Assembly (NCBI GenBank): GCA_021741245.1
Contig: JAIOYF010000008.1
Span: 120,647 to 184,646 of the forward strand
Reading direction: 5' to 3'
Source of the DNA: Paracoccaceae bacterium
Lineage (GTDB): Bacteria > Pseudomonadota > Alphaproteobacteria > Rhodobacterales > Rhodobacteraceae
DNA: 64,000 bases
How positions within the stretch are numbered: position 1 is the stretch's first letter; the number at the start of each line of letters is the position of its first letter. Below are positions 40,928-50,636 of this stretch, piece by piece. Below the pieces are notes generated by a model, which saw only the letters and a program-made list of their open reading frames with translations, did not search any database and had not been told where the DNA came from. The translations under genes and the position numbers were made by a program.

Positions 40928-41042
40928 TCCAATTCACGCCAAATTGCGCGAATAAAGTTCCGCGATCTCCACGCATTGCTTTACGACGTTCTGTCAGATT
41001 GCTACTTTGTAGACGTAAGTTCTTCGCAGATCCGGGGATATC

Positions 41043-41837
41043 ATGTGTCGTTGGGCCGCCTATATCGGGAAACCGATCTTTCTGGAAGAAATCATAAGCC
41101 GCCCCGGCCACTCGCTTATTCATCAAAGCCATTGTGCTACCCAGTGCCATACGGCCATCAACGCCGATGGCTTTGGCGTGGCGTGGTATGGGGAGCGGGA
41201 GGAACCCGGCCTGTACCGCGATGTGCTGCCTGCGTGGAGTGACCCCAACCTTAAAAGCCTGACGGCGCAGGTGAAAAGTGCGTTGTTTCTGGCGCATGTG
41301 CGGGCAAGCACGGGAACAGCGACCAGCCGAAACAATTGCCATCCCTTCACCTATGGCCGCTGGTCCTTCATGCACAATGGCCAGATCGGGGGCTATGATC
41401 ACTTTCGCCGGGCGGCCGACATGATGATCCCGGAAGAGCTTTATGCCTGCCGCAAAGGCGCGACAGATAGCGAGGCGCTGTTCTTGATCGCGGTTGCAGA
41501 GGGGTTGGACGACGATCCCCTTGGCGCGATGGAGCGGGCGGCGGCGCGCCTGATCCGGCTTGCGCGGGAAAAGGGCGAGGCTCCGCATTTGCGCATGACG
41601 GCGGCCCTGTCCGATGGCCAGCGGCTTTATGCCATTCGCTATTCAACGGATGATCGCGCGCCCACGCTTTACCATCGCTGGTCCGATACGCGCGGGGGCA
41701 GGGCGGTGGTGTCCGAACCGTTGGAAAGCGGCGAAGGCGGCTGGGATGAGGTGCCTCCGTTCAGCTTTTGTGTGTTTGACGCCGAGGGTGTCGACATCCG
41801 CCCCTTTCACCCCTGCAGGCTGCAATTGGCGGCCTGA
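41043..41837 (+). CDS. Class II glutamine amidotransferase (YafJ/EgtC-like)
   Basis: A 264-residue N-terminal-nucleophile amidohydrolase. The mature enzyme starts at Cys2 (MCRWAAYIG). Family residues include HSLIHQS, NADGFGVAWYG, LAHVRAST, and HPFTYGRWSFMHNGQIGG for glutamine binding. Such stand-alone class II domains include YafJ and EgtC (gamma-glutamyl hydrolase in ergothioneine synthesis). No ergothioneine genes adjoin it, so the general assignment is preferred. It precedes dctB by about 50 bases. Confidence 0.88.
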   Translation: MCRWAAYIGKPIFLEEIISRPGHSLIHQSHCATQCHTAINADGFGVAWYGEREEPGLYRDVLPAWSDPNLKSLTAQVKSALFLAHVRASTGTATSRNNCHPFTYGRWSFMHNGQIGGYDHFRRAADMMIPEELYACRKGATDSEALFLIAVAEGLDDDPLGAMERAAARLIRLAREKGEAPHLRMTAALSDGQRLYAIRYSTDDRAPTLYHRWSDTRGGRAVVSEPLESGEGGWDEVPPFSFCVFDAEGVDIRPFHPCRLQLAA

Positions 41838-41889
41838 ACTTGCGATACTTACGCCGCGCCGCTAGGAAAGAGGCAGGCGGAGGCAAAAG

Positions 41890-43716
41890 ATGCAAGAAAA
41901 GACACCCCGGAGTTGGGTATGGGTCGCAGCAGCCCTTGCGGGAGTGCTGTCTGTCTTGTCTGGCTGGGCCGTCTGGCAGAGGACGCTGACGCAGGGTTTG
42001 GAAGAAACCGCGCGCCGGGGTGACAATGTCTTGCAATTGGCCGCAACCGCCCTGTCGGGTCAACTTGATCGCTTTGAGCGTCTGCCGCCACTGATCGCGG
42101 AATCCGAGGTGATCCGCGCGCTTGCGAATGCGCCGCGCGATCCGCAACTGGCCGAACGCGCAAATCTTTATCTTGAGCGAATTCAGGGGCTTTTGGGCGC
42201 TTCGGATGTTTATCTGATGGATACCGACGGGCTGACGATTGCCGCCTCAAACCATGGCACCGACACGTCCTTTATCGGCGGAGACTTTTCGTTTCGCCCC
42301 TATTTTTATGAGGCGATGCGCGGAACCCTTGGCCGCTATTATGCCCTTGGCACCACAAGTGGCAAGCGCGGCTATTATTTCGGCGCACCGGTCCTGAGTT
42401 TGGGGGCTATTGCCGGGGTGCTGGTCTTCAAGATTGATCTTGATGCGATCGAAGAGACATGGCGCGGGGGCGACTATGCAGTCTTGGTCACAGACCCGGA
42501 TGGTGTGGTGTTCCTGTCAAGCCGAAGTGATTGGTTGTTTCAAACGCTTTATCCACTGCCGCCCGCCGCAAAGGCCCGGATTCAGGCGACCCGGCGTTAT
42601 GCAGACGGCAAGGTGGGCAATCTGGATATCGTGACGGAATCAGAGGCAGATGGCCTGCATCTGATGTCCTTGGGCGGGGCACAAGGGCCGCGAGAGTATG
42701 TTCAGCGTGATCTTGAAATGCCCTCGGCGGGGTGGTCGGTGCATGTCTTGATCGACACCCATCTTGCCCGAAGGGCGGCTTTGACGGCGGCGGTGGTTGT
42801 CATGCTGTCGGTCGGGCTGATGGCCTTGCTTGGGGTGGTGTTGTGGCAAAGGCGGCTTCGGTTGGATGAACGGTTGCAGATGCAGCAGGCCGCGCGTGCC
42901 GATCTGGAACGCAGGGTTGAGGAACGCACGCACGAACTTGCGGGCCTGAACCACCAACTGGAGGCTGAAATTGCCGAGCGCAGGCAGGCGCAGGCCGATC
43001 TTATTCAGGCAGGCAAACTGGCCGCCCTTGGGCAGATGTCGGCAGCCCTGAGCCATGAGTTCAACCAACCGCTTGCCGCTGCCCGAACCTATGCCGACAA
43101 TGCCGGCGTGTTGATGGACCGGGGGCGTTTGACCGAGGCGCGCAGTAATATCGACCGGATCATGGCGTTGATTGACCGCATGACGGCGATCAGCCGCCAT
43201 TTGCGCAGTTTCGCCCGCACCCCAGGCCAAAAACTGTCGGCCGTGCGCGTGTCGGATGTGATTGAAGCCGCGGTCGAGATTGCCGCCCTGCGCCTGCGGG
43301 CAGCCAATGTGGAGTTGCAGATTGACCTTCCGCCCGACGTGCCGCTGGTGGTGGCGGGGCCCGTGCGATTGCAACAGGTGCTGGTCAATATCTTGACGAA
43401 TGCCGCTGACGCGGTTGAGGATCAAGATCATCGCCATGTCGTGCTGCGGGCGGTTGTAGATGGGCAAGATCTGGTCATCGGCATCACCGATACAGGGCCG
43501 GGTGTTCCGGAATCACTTGTGTCGCGAATTTTTGATCCGTTCTTTTCGACCAAGGGGGTGGGCAAGGGGCTGGGCCTTGGGCTTTCTATTTCCTATAATA
43601 TCATCAAAGACTTTGGGGGTGATCTTACGGTGAAGAATGTGGCACAAGGCGGGGCGGAGTTCTGTATTCGACTGCGCATCCACGCGGCCCAGATCATGCC
43701 CGAGGCCGCGGAATGA
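41890..43716 (+). CDS. dctB: DctB-type sensor histidine kinase
   Basis: A 608-residue kinase of the DctB type: a membrane helix at about 11-28, a large periplasmic double-Cache sensor (DVYLMDTDGLTIAASNHG, FSFRPYFYEAMRG, GKRGYYFGAPV), a second helix at about 297-320, a coiled-coil linker, an H-box (SAALSHEFNQPLAAARTYADNA) and G-boxes (DTGPGVPES, GKGLGLGLSISYNIIKDFGG). DctB proteins sense C4-dicarboxylates outside the cell. It overlaps dctD by ATGA. The neighbouring transporter is of the TAXI-TRAP type rather than DctA or DctPQM, so its ligand may differ. Confidence 0.92.
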   Translation: MQEKTPRSWVWVAAALAGVLSVLSGWAVWQRTLTQGLEETARRGDNVLQLAATALSGQLDRFERLPPLIAESEVIRALANAPRDPQLAERANLYLERIQGLLGASDVYLMDTDGLTIAASNHGTDTSFIGGDFSFRPYFYEAMRGTLGRYYALGTTSGKRGYYFGAPVLSLGAIAGVLVFKIDLDAIEETWRGGDYAVLVTDPDGVVFLSSRSDWLFQTLYPLPPAAKARIQATRRYADGKVGNLDIVTESEADGLHLMSLGGAQGPREYVQRDLEMPSAGWSVHVLIDTHLARRAALTAAVVVMLSVGLMALLGVVLWQRRLRLDERLQMQQAARADLERRVEERTHELAGLNHQLEAEIAERRQAQADLIQAGKLAALGQMSAALSHEFNQPLAAARTYADNAGVLMDRGRLTEARSNIDRIMALIDRMTAISRHLRSFARTPGQKLSAVRVSDVIEAAVEIAALRLRAANVELQIDLPPDVPLVVAGPVRLQQVLVNILTNAADAVEDQDHRHVVLRAVVDGQDLVIGITDTGPGVPESLVSRIFDPFFSTKGVGKGLGLGLSISYNIIKDFGGDLTVKNVAQGGAEFCIRLRIHAAQIMPEAAE

Positions 43717-45071
43717 GCACCTCAATGCGCCTTTTGCTGGTCGACGATGAACCGGATCTGCGGTCCTCAACGGTTCAGGCCCTTGATTTGGCGGGGTTTG
43801 AAATTCAGGACTTTGCCTCGGGCGAGCGGGTGCTTGATCTGGTCAGCTTTGGCTTTCCGGGCGTTGTGCTGACCGATATCCGCATGCCCGGTATGGACGG
43901 TTTGACGCTGATGAACCGCATCCATGAGATTGATCGCGATATCCCCGTGATCCTGTTGACCGGGCATGGTGATGTACAACTTGCGGTCCGGGCGATGCGT
44001 GAGGGGGCCTATGACTTTGTCGAAAAGCCGTTCTCAGCCGGTCAATTGGCCGAGATCGTGGCGCGCGCGTCGGATTTCCGGCGTTTGGTATTGGAAAACC
44101 GGGTGCTGAAGGCGGCGGCCGGGCAGGCCGATGATCTGGAGCAACGGTTGATCGGGCGATCCAATGTCATGATTGATTTGCGCCGCCGGGTGCGGACTCT
44201 TGGCCCGACCGAGGCCGATGTGTTGATCGTGGGGGAAACCGGGGCGGGCAAAGAGGTGGTTGCGCGGGCCCTTCACGATCTGAGCGCCCGCGCCCGCAAA
44301 CCCTTTGTCGCCATAGATTGCGCGGCCATTCCTGCGGCGCTGATTGAATCGGAACTCTTCGGGCATGAGGCTGGCGCCTTTCCCGGTGCCTTGCGCGCGC
44401 GATATGGCAAGTTCGAACATGCCAAGGGCGGCACGATCTTGTTGGACGATATCGCCTCTATGCCCATGGATTTGCAGGGTAAATTGTTGCGGGTGATCGA
44501 GGATCGGACAATCACGCGGCTTGGTGCAAATGAAAGCTATCCGCTGGATGTGCGCTTTATGGCGACAAGTCGGGTCCCTTTGGAGACCGAGGTAGAGGCG
44601 GGCCGTTTTCGGGCCGACCTGTTGTATCGTCTGAATGTGGTCACGCTCAATGTGCCCCCCTTAACGGCACGGCGAGAGGATATTCCTTTGCTGTTTTTGC
44701 GCCTTCTGGCCGAGGCAGCGACGCGACACCGTGTTGATCAGGGCCACGTCTCGCCCGGCCTGATTGCCCAACTGACCGCCCGTGATTGGCCGGGAAATGT
44801 GCGAGAGTTGCGCAATGCGGCTGATCGCCATGCCTTGGGTCTGGGCGAGGGTGGGCGGATCATCGAGGAAGAACCTACCTCTCGCCTTGCCGACAGGGTG
44901 GCAGAGTTCGAGCGGCGCGAGATTGAGGCCGCGCTTTCAGCGCATCGTGGCAACTTGAAGCCTGTCTACGAAACCCTCGGCCTGTCGCGCAAAACGCTCT
45001 GGGAAAAGATGCAAAAGCACGGGCTGGACAAGACTCAGTTCGGGGCGCATCCTGATGATGCGGTGTCGTAG
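43713..45071 (+). CDS. dctD: DctD-type response regulator (GAFPGA variant)
   Basis: A 452-residue NtrC-family regulator: receiver with Asp55 (VVLTDIRMPGMDG), AAA+ domain with Walker A GETGAGKE (174-181) and Walker B TILLDDIASMP (Asp-Asp instead of the usual Asp-Glu), and a Fis-type helix-turn-helix (GNLKPVYETLGLSRKTLWEKM). The sigma54-contact motif reads GAFPGA (221-226) instead of GAFTGA. It is coupled to dctB by ATGA and followed by the TRAP genes, its likely targets. Confidence 0.92.
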   Translation: MSTSMRLLLVDDEPDLRSSTVQALDLAGFEIQDFASGERVLDLVSFGFPGVVLTDIRMPGMDGLTLMNRIHEIDRDIPVILLTGHGDVQLAVRAMREGAYDFVEKPFSAGQLAEIVARASDFRRLVLENRVLKAAAGQADDLEQRLIGRSNVMIDLRRRVRTLGPTEADVLIVGETGAGKEVVARALHDLSARARKPFVAIDCAAIPAALIESELFGHEAGAFPGALRARYGKFEHAKGGTILLDDIASMPMDLQGKLLRVIEDRTITRLGANESYPLDVRFMATSRVPLETEVEAGRFRADLLYRLNVVTLNVPPLTARREDIPLLFLRLLAEAATRHRVDQGHVSPGLIAQLTARDWPGNVRELRNAADRHALGLGEGGRIIEEEPTSRLADRVAEFERREIEAALSAHRGNLKPVYETLGLSRKTLWEKMQKHGLDKTQFGAHPDDAVS

Positions 45072-45248
45072 GGCACGAAATCCCCCCATCCAACTTGGAT
45101 GATGTTACGATATCCACCCATCGAACCCCACATCCGGCACTTGATTGCGCAAACAGCCGGGAAATGTGTTGATGGGATTTTAAAGGGCTGAATAGTCAGG
45201 CGCAGCACAAAGGGCGGGAGGCCCGGCGTGACCAATTGGGAGGACTAC

Positions 45249-46217
45249 ATGTTCATCAAGACATTCGCCGCCGCCGTGGTGGCTGGCATCGTGGCAACCA
45301 GCGCCATGGCACAAGACAAGACCGGCTGGCCAAGTGAAATGACGATCGGCACCGCCTCGCAGGGGGGAACCTACTTCGTCTATGGCAATGGCTTTGCTGG
45401 CTATATCTCAGAGGCGCTTGGCCTGAACGCAACCGGCGAAGTGACGGGCGGCCCGGTGCAAAACGTGACATTGGTGGAAACCGGCGACCATCTGATGGGT
45501 CTGGTCACCATGGGTCCGGCCTTTGACGCATGGAATGGCAAATCGGAACTGGCACCGGGGCTGGAGCACAAGTCGATCCGCGCGCTGTTCCCGATGTATC
45601 AAACGCCGTTTCAGGTGATCACCCTGAAATCCAGCGGTATCACCAGCGTGTCTGACCTTGCAGGCAAGCGCGTGTCGGTTGGCCCCGCTGGTGGCACACC
45701 CGGCACTTATTGGCCACAGTTCATGGCCGCTGTTGGGGTTGAGGCGAATATCTCAAACGCCGGGGCAGCCGACGCCGCCGGTCAGTTGACAGATGGTTTG
45801 ATCGACGCCTTTGCCTTTGCCGCAGGCGTGCCAATCTCGGCCTTTGCGGAACTGGCGGCACAACAAGACGTGGTGATGTTCGGCTTTACCCCAGAAGAGC
45901 AAGCCAAGGTTCTTGCGGCCTTCCCGGCAATGGCCCCCCTTGATATCCCTGCGGGCACCTATGCCGGCCACGATTATGATCAGCAGACCGTTGCCCTGTG
46001 GAACTTTGCCATTGCGCATCAGGACATGCCAGACAGCCTTGCCTATGAGATCACCAAACTGGCGATGGACAACCCTGACCGCATGAAGCAAATCCACGCG
46101 GCCGCCAAGGAAACCTTGCTGGAAAACTGGAGCAAGAATACCTTCATGCCGTTCCATCCCGGTGCTGTGAAGTACTTTGAAGAAAAGGGCATCACCATTC
46201 CGGACAACCTGAAATAA
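45249..46217 (+). CDS. TAXI-family TRAP transporter solute-binding protein
   Basis: A 322-residue periplasmic protein with a clear signal peptide (FIKTFAAAVVAGIVATSAMA|QD). The mature part begins like TAXI proteins: MTIGTASQGGTYFVYGNGFA, then GPVQNVTLVETGDHLMGLVTMGPAFDAWNG and GPAGGTPGTYWPQF. TAXI receptors are thought to bind carboxylates or amino acids such as glutamate or 2-oxoglutarate. ATG 45249 has GGGAGGA five bases upstream. It lies 180 bases after dctD and is followed by the permease, with two hairpins between. Confidence 0.94.
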   Translation: MFIKTFAAAVVAGIVATSAMAQDKTGWPSEMTIGTASQGGTYFVYGNGFAGYISEALGLNATGEVTGGPVQNVTLVETGDHLMGLVTMGPAFDAWNGKSELAPGLEHKSIRALFPMYQTPFQVITLKSSGITSVSDLAGKRVSVGPAGGTPGTYWPQFMAAVGVEANISNAGAADAAGQLTDGLIDAFAFAAGVPISAFAELAAQQDVVMFGFTPEEQAKVLAAFPAMAPLDIPAGTYAGHDYDQQTVALWNFAIAHQDMPDSLAYEITKLAMDNPDRMKQIHAAAKETLLENWSKNTFMPFHPGAVKYFEEKGITIPDNLK

Positions 46218-46223
46218 AAGGTC

Positions 46224-46243
46224 GCGCGCAGCGACTTGCGCGC
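46224..46243 (+). repeat. First hairpin after the TAXI binding-protein gene
   Basis: GCGCGCA / TGCGCGC, a 7-bp perfect stem with a 6-base loop, starts seven bases after the stop codon. It stands in tandem with a stronger terminator-like hairpin eight bases downstream and probably protects the 3' end of the binding-protein mRNA. Confidence 0.5.
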
Positions 46244-46251
46244 AAACTTGG

Positions 46252-46279
46252 GGCGTCCGGCTGGCCCGGACGCCTTTTT
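46252..46279 (+). terminator. Attenuator-type terminator between TRAP binding protein and permease
   Basis: GGCGTCCGG / CCGGACGCC, a 9-bp perfect stem with a 5-base loop, followed by TTTTT. Lying inside the transporter operon, it should let most transcripts stop after the binding protein, giving an excess of receptor over permease. Confidence 0.85.
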
Positions 46280-46307
46280 CACAGGATTTTTCCGAAGGTA
46301 TCGCACC

Positions 46308-48467
46308 ATGACCGCGACAGAGACAAACACCCCGGAGCAAGATATCGCGTCGGGCGTCGACAATGAGATTTTTTCGGCCAACCAACGCAAACCCATCGGG
46401 ACGACCGGATTGATTCTGGCAGGTCTGTGCGTTCTTTACACCGCGTTTCATATCGGTGTGATGAACCTTTATCCCTTGGAAACATGGACCTACCGCCTGT
46501 TGCACGTGGGGGGCGGGCTTGCCATCGGGTTCTTGCTGTTTTCCTCCATGACCTTCGCCGACGTGGATGGCCCGCAGCGAACGGGTCGCCTTGCCATTTT
46601 GGCACCGGGGTTTGCCTTGATCGCGCTTGCCCTTGGACAGGTGGTGCTGTTTTGGCTGACATCGGCGGGCATTGATCAAGCGGCATCATCAACCGCCTAT
46701 CGCTATACCTTTGGCGTGCCGCTTTTGCTGGGCACGGGGTGGGTCTTGCTGATCGGGTGGTTCTTGCCCGAACCGCGCCGGGCCAAGATTGACATGGCCG
46801 ATATCGCCCTTGCCTTGGCGGCGGTGGCGGTGACGCTCTATATCATCTATCACGCGCCGTTGTTGCGGCTGCGCGCGGGCACGGGCCTTGCCAAAGAGGC
46901 GGATATGTTCGCTGCCCTCGTGGGGGTGATCTTGATCCTTGAGTTGACGCGGCGGATGGCGGGGTTGGCGCTGGTGATCATCGCAGGGATCTTTGTGCTT
47001 TACAGTTTCATCGGCCCTTGGCTGCCGGGGATCCTGTATCACAAGGGCTATACGATGACGCGGTTCTTTACCTATGTCTTTACGGATCAGGGTATTTTGG
47101 GGCCAACCACGGCGATTTCCTCGACCTATATCATCTTGTTCGTGGCGTTTGCCGCGTTCTTGCAGGCCAGCCGCGTGGGCGAGTATTTCGTGAACTTTGC
47201 GTTCGCGGCCGCTGGCGACCGCAGGGGTGGCCCTGCCAAGGTGGCGGTGTTCGGATCGGGTCTGATGGGGATGATCAACGGCACCTCGGCGGGCAATGTC
47301 GTGGCCACAGGGTCGCTGACCATCCCACTGATGAAGAAGGTGGGCTACAAGCCGCAAACGGCAGCGGCGGTCGAGGCGGCGGCGTCATCGGGCGGGCAGA
47401 TCCTGCCGCCGATCATGGGGGCCGGGGCCTTTATCATGTCGGAGATCACCGGCATTGCCTATAATGACATCGTGATTGCGGCGATCATTCCGGCGCTGTT
47501 GTACTTTGCCAGTGTCTTCTTCAACGTCGATCTTGCCGCGCAGAAGTATGACATGAAGGGGCTGCCCCGCGATCAGTTGCCGAAATTCGCAAAGCTGGCG
47601 CGGCAGGTCTATCTGTTTATTCCCATCATCATCCTGATCGCAGCGCTGTTCATGGGCTATTCGGTGATCCGCGCGGGCACCCTTGCGATGGGGGCAGCGG
47701 CGGTTGTGTCATGGCTGACACCCTATCCGATGGGGGCAAAGGCCATACTCTTCGCCCTCGAAATCTCGACCAAGATGGTGCTGCAATTGGTGGCGGTCTG
47801 TGCCGCTGCCGGGATCATCGTTGGCGTCATTGCCCTGACCGGGCTTGGCACAAGGTTCTCGTCCCTGCTGCTTGGCTTGGCCGATAACAATCAGGTGCTT
47901 GCGCTGTTCTTTGCGATGATCGTCTCCATCGTGTTGGGAATGGGGATGCCCACGACGGCGGCCTATGCGGTGGCAGCCTCGGTCATTGCGCCGGGCCTTA
48001 TCCAGATGGGGATTGAGACGCTGACCGCGCACTTCTTTATCTTTTACTTCGCGGTCATGTCGGCCATCACACCACCCGTGGCGCTTGCGGCCTATGCGGG
48101 GGCGGCGATTGCGCAATCAGACCCGATGAAGACCAGTGTGGAAAGCTTCAAGATGGGTCTCGCGGCCTTTGTGGTGCCCTTCATGTTCTTCTCCTCGCCC
48201 GAGTTGCTGATGCAAGGCGAGGTATTGGACATCATCCATGTGGTCATCGGGGCGTTGATCGGCGTGTACCTGCTGTCTTCCGCGGTGCAGGGGTGGTTCT
48301 TTGGCAACCTCAACATGATCTTGCGTGTGGTTCTGGCCTTGGCGGCTATGTCGATGATCGACTCAGGCTATCTGACGGATGCCATCGGTGTGGGCGTCGC
48401 GCTGCTGGTCTGGGCCATCCAGACCAAGCTCATCAAGCCGGGCAGCGTGGCCCGCGGGTCGGACTGA
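46308..48467 (+). CDS. TRAP transporter fused permease (DctQ-DctM fusion)
   Basis: A 719-residue membrane protein with four or five N-terminal helices corresponding to the small Q subunit, followed by the large M-type subunit with about twelve helices. M-domain signatures: GTSAGNVVATGSLTIPLMKKVGYKPQTAAAVEAAASSGGQILPPIMGAGAFIMSE, and MGMPTTAAYAVAASVIAPGLIQMG. Fused permeases are the normal partner of TAXI receptors. ATG 46308 follows AAGG. Import is driven by a sodium or proton gradient. Confidence 0.94.
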   Translation: MTATETNTPEQDIASGVDNEIFSANQRKPIGTTGLILAGLCVLYTAFHIGVMNLYPLETWTYRLLHVGGGLAIGFLLFSSMTFADVDGPQRTGRLAILAPGFALIALALGQVVLFWLTSAGIDQAASSTAYRYTFGVPLLLGTGWVLLIGWFLPEPRRAKIDMADIALALAAVAVTLYIIYHAPLLRLRAGTGLAKEADMFAALVGVILILELTRRMAGLALVIIAGIFVLYSFIGPWLPGILYHKGYTMTRFFTYVFTDQGILGPTTAISSTYIILFVAFAAFLQASRVGEYFVNFAFAAAGDRRGGPAKVAVFGSGLMGMINGTSAGNVVATGSLTIPLMKKVGYKPQTAAAVEAAASSGGQILPPIMGAGAFIMSEITGIAYNDIVIAAIIPALLYFASVFFNVDLAAQKYDMKGLPRDQLPKFAKLARQVYLFIPIIILIAALFMGYSVIRAGTLAMGAAAVVSWLTPYPMGAKAILFALEISTKMVLQLVAVCAAAGIIVGVIALTGLGTRFSSLLLGLADNNQVLALFFAMIVSIVLGMGMPTTAAYAVAASVIAPGLIQMGIETLTAHFFIFYFAVMSAITPPVALAAYAGAAIAQSDPMKTSVESFKMGLAAFVVPFMFFSSPELLMQGEVLDIIHVVIGALIGVYLLSSAVQGWFFGNLNMILRVVLALAAMSMIDSGYLTDAIGVGVALLVWAIQTKLIKPGSVARGSD

Positions 48468-48498
48468 CACCCCCCAACCCAAACCCAAAGCCAAAAAA

Positions 48499-48523
48499 AA
48501 CGCCCCGGACCGGGGCGTTTTTT
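48499..48523. terminator. Bidirectional terminator between TRAP permease and typA
   Basis: CGCCCCG / CGGGGCG with a 3-base loop, flanked by A8 on the left and T6 on the right, serves both convergent genes. It ends one base before the typA stop codon. Confidence 0.93.
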
Positions 48524-48524
48524 C

Positions 48525-50342
48525 TTAGTCTTTGCGGGTTTGGCGCTTGCGCTCATGCGGGTCAAGATAGCGTTTGCGCATCCGAACCTTTTTGGGCGTC
48601 ACCTCGACCAATTCATCGTCAGCGATATAGGCGATGGATTCCTCAAGGCTCAAGCGCAATGGCGTCGTCAGGCGAACGGCTTCGTCCGTGCCCGAGGCGC
48701 GGACGTTGGTCAGCTGCTTGCCCTTCAGCGGGTTGATCTCAAGATCGTTGTCGCGGTTATGCTCGCCCAGGATCATGCCCTGATAGACAGCTTCTTGGGC
48801 GCCAATGAAGAAGCGACCGCGATCTTCAAGTTTCCACAGCGCATAGGACACCGAAATCCCGTTTTCCATCGAGATCAGAACCCCCTGACGGCGGCCCTGA
48901 ATCGGGCCTTTGTGCGGGGCCCATGAGTGGAAGATACGGTTCAAGACGCCCGTGCCGCGCGTATCGGTCAGAAACTGACCATGGTAGCCGATCAACCCAC
49001 GCGATGGCACAAGCGCCACGATGCGCGTCTTGCCCACACCGGCGGGCTTCATCTCGGCCAATTCGCCCTTACGCTCACCGGTCAGCTTGTCGATCACCGC
49101 ACCCGAATATTCATCATCCACGTCGATGATGACCTCTTCGATCGGTTCCAGACGCACACCATCTTCTTCCTTGAAGATCACGCGGGGGCGCGAAATCGAC
49201 AACTCAAACCCTTCACGGCGCATGTTTTCAATCAACACGCCCATCTGAAGTTCACCACGACCGGAAACCTCAAACGCTTCACCACCGGGGGTATCTGCGA
49301 TCTTGATCGCCACGTTCACTTCGGCTTCGTCCATCAGACGCTTGCGGATCACGCGCGATTGCACCTTGGTGCCATCCTGGCCTGCAAGCGGGCTGTCGTT
49401 GATGCCAAAAGTGACGGTGATGGTTGGCGGGTCGATGGGCTGGGCAGGCAGGGCATCATCGATCGACAGATCGCACAACGTATCGGAAACCGTGGCTTTC
49501 GACATCCCGGCAACGGTGACGATATCGCCTGCAATCGCCTCATCAATAGGTTGCTGGCCAAGGCCGCGGAAGGCGAGGATCTTAGTCACACGGAACTGCT
49601 CGATCCGTTCGCCCAGACGCGTCAGCGCCTTAAGCTGCATGCCGACCTTCAGCGTACCCGACTCAACCCGGCCGGTCAGGATGCGACCGATGAACGGGTC
49701 AGCAGACAGCGTGGTGGCCAGCATCTTGAACGGCTCATCAGCCGCGGCAAGCTGCTTGGGGGCCGGAACGTGGCGGATCACCAGATCGAACAGCGCGTTC
49801 AGATCCTTGCGCGGGCCGTCAAGCTCTTCATCCGCCCAGCCGGCACGGCCAGAGGCATAAAGATGCGGGAAATCAAGTTGCGCGTCGGTGGCCCCGAGGT
49901 TCGCAAACAGATCGAACACTTCGTTCAGGGCGCGATCAGGTTCTGCATCGGGCTTGTCGACCTTGTTGAGCACAACAATCGGGCGCAGACCAAGCGCAAG
50001 CGCCTTGGAGGTCACGAATTTCGTCTGCGGCATCGGGCCTTCGGCGGCGTCGACCAAAAGGACCACGCCATCAACCATACTCAGAATACGCTCGACCTCG
50101 CCGCCAAAGTCGGCGTGGCCGGGGGTGTCGACGATATTGATCCGCAAGCCGCCGTATTCAACGGAGGTACACTTGGCGAGAATGGTTATCCCACGCTCAC
50201 GTTCGATGTCATTGCTGTCCATCGCGCGTTCAGTTGTCGCTTGGTTTTCACGGAAGGTTCCGGATTGTTTTAGCAGCTCGTCAACGAGCGTTGTTTTGCC
50301 ATGGTCGACATGCGCGATGATGGCGATGTTGCGGAGCTCCAT
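48525..50342 (-). CDS. typA: Translational GTPase TypA/BipA
   Basis: A 605-residue ribosome-binding GTPase: G1 [10 protein letters not shown], the switch-I region RERGITI, G3 [14 protein letters not shown] and G4 NKVDKPD, followed by elongation-factor domains II, III and V and the BipA-specific C-terminal domain ([23 protein letters not shown] to [16 protein letters not shown]). It assists 50S assembly and stress adaptation. The ATG at 50342 gives the E. coli length (607). The open frame continues upstream for 83 codons without conserved sequence. Confidence 0.96.
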   Translation of the reverse strand: MELRNIAIIAHVDHGKTTLVDELLKQSGTFRENQATTERAMDSNDIERERGITILAKCTSVEYGGLRINIVDTPGHADFGGEVERILSMVDGVVLLVDAAEGPMPQTKFVTSKALALGLRPIVVLNKVDKPDAEPDRALNEVFDLFANLGATDAQLDFPHLYASGRAGWADEELDGPRKDLNALFDLVIRHVPAPKQLAAADEPFKMLATTLSADPFIGRILTGRVESGTLKVGMQLKALTRLGERIEQFRVTKILAFRGLGQQPIDEAIAGDIVTVAGMSKATVSDTLCDLSIDDALPAQPIDPPTITVTFGINDSPLAGQDGTKVQSRVIRKRLMDEAEVNVAIKIADTPGGEAFEVSGRGELQMGVLIENMRREGFELSISRPRVIFKEEDGVRLEPIEEVIIDVDDEYSGAVIDKLTGERKGELAEMKPAGVGKTRIVALVPSRGLIGYHGQFLTDTRGTGVLNRIFHSWAPHKGPIQGRRQGVLISMENGISVSYALWKLEDRGRFFIGAQEAVYQGMILGEHNRDNDLEINPLKGKQLTNVRASGTDEAVRLTTPLRLSLEESIAYIADDELVEVTPKKVRMRKRYLDPHERKRQTRKD

Positions 50343-50636
50343 CGGGAGGGTCACTTTCACGTTTCTGCGGTTGCGAGGGCCATACAGCGTTTCCTGCGGC
50401 TTGGCCAGTGGGGATGACGTCACGATACGTCGCGCATGGCCAAGGATGCGGTTTACGGGCAAAAAGGCCGCGTTTGAGGGTCTTTTTCTGGCCGTTTGGC
50501 CAGATTTCCCGCCTTCTGATCCAATGGGGTTGCCCTTATGTCCCTTGCTGCGGGAATGTTTCACCCTGTGTCTTCTGTCCCCTTGTTTCATCCACAGGCT
50601 GTGTCAAAGTTCAAAAAAGAGAAAAATGAGGCACCG

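Noticed and set aside
45136..45148. Near match to a sigma54 promoter (GGCAC...TTGC) upstream of the TAXI gene
   Set aside because: The spacing between the GG and GC elements is nine bases, one short of the required ten, and the DctD activator itself has an altered contact motif.
45141..45153. TTGATTGCGCAAA as a possible FNR site
   Set aside because: Only the left half matches TTGAT-N4-ATCAA; the right half is not conserved.
48927..50273. Plus-strand open frame (448 codons) opposite typA
   Set aside because: Shadow of typA; composition is that of an antisense frame.
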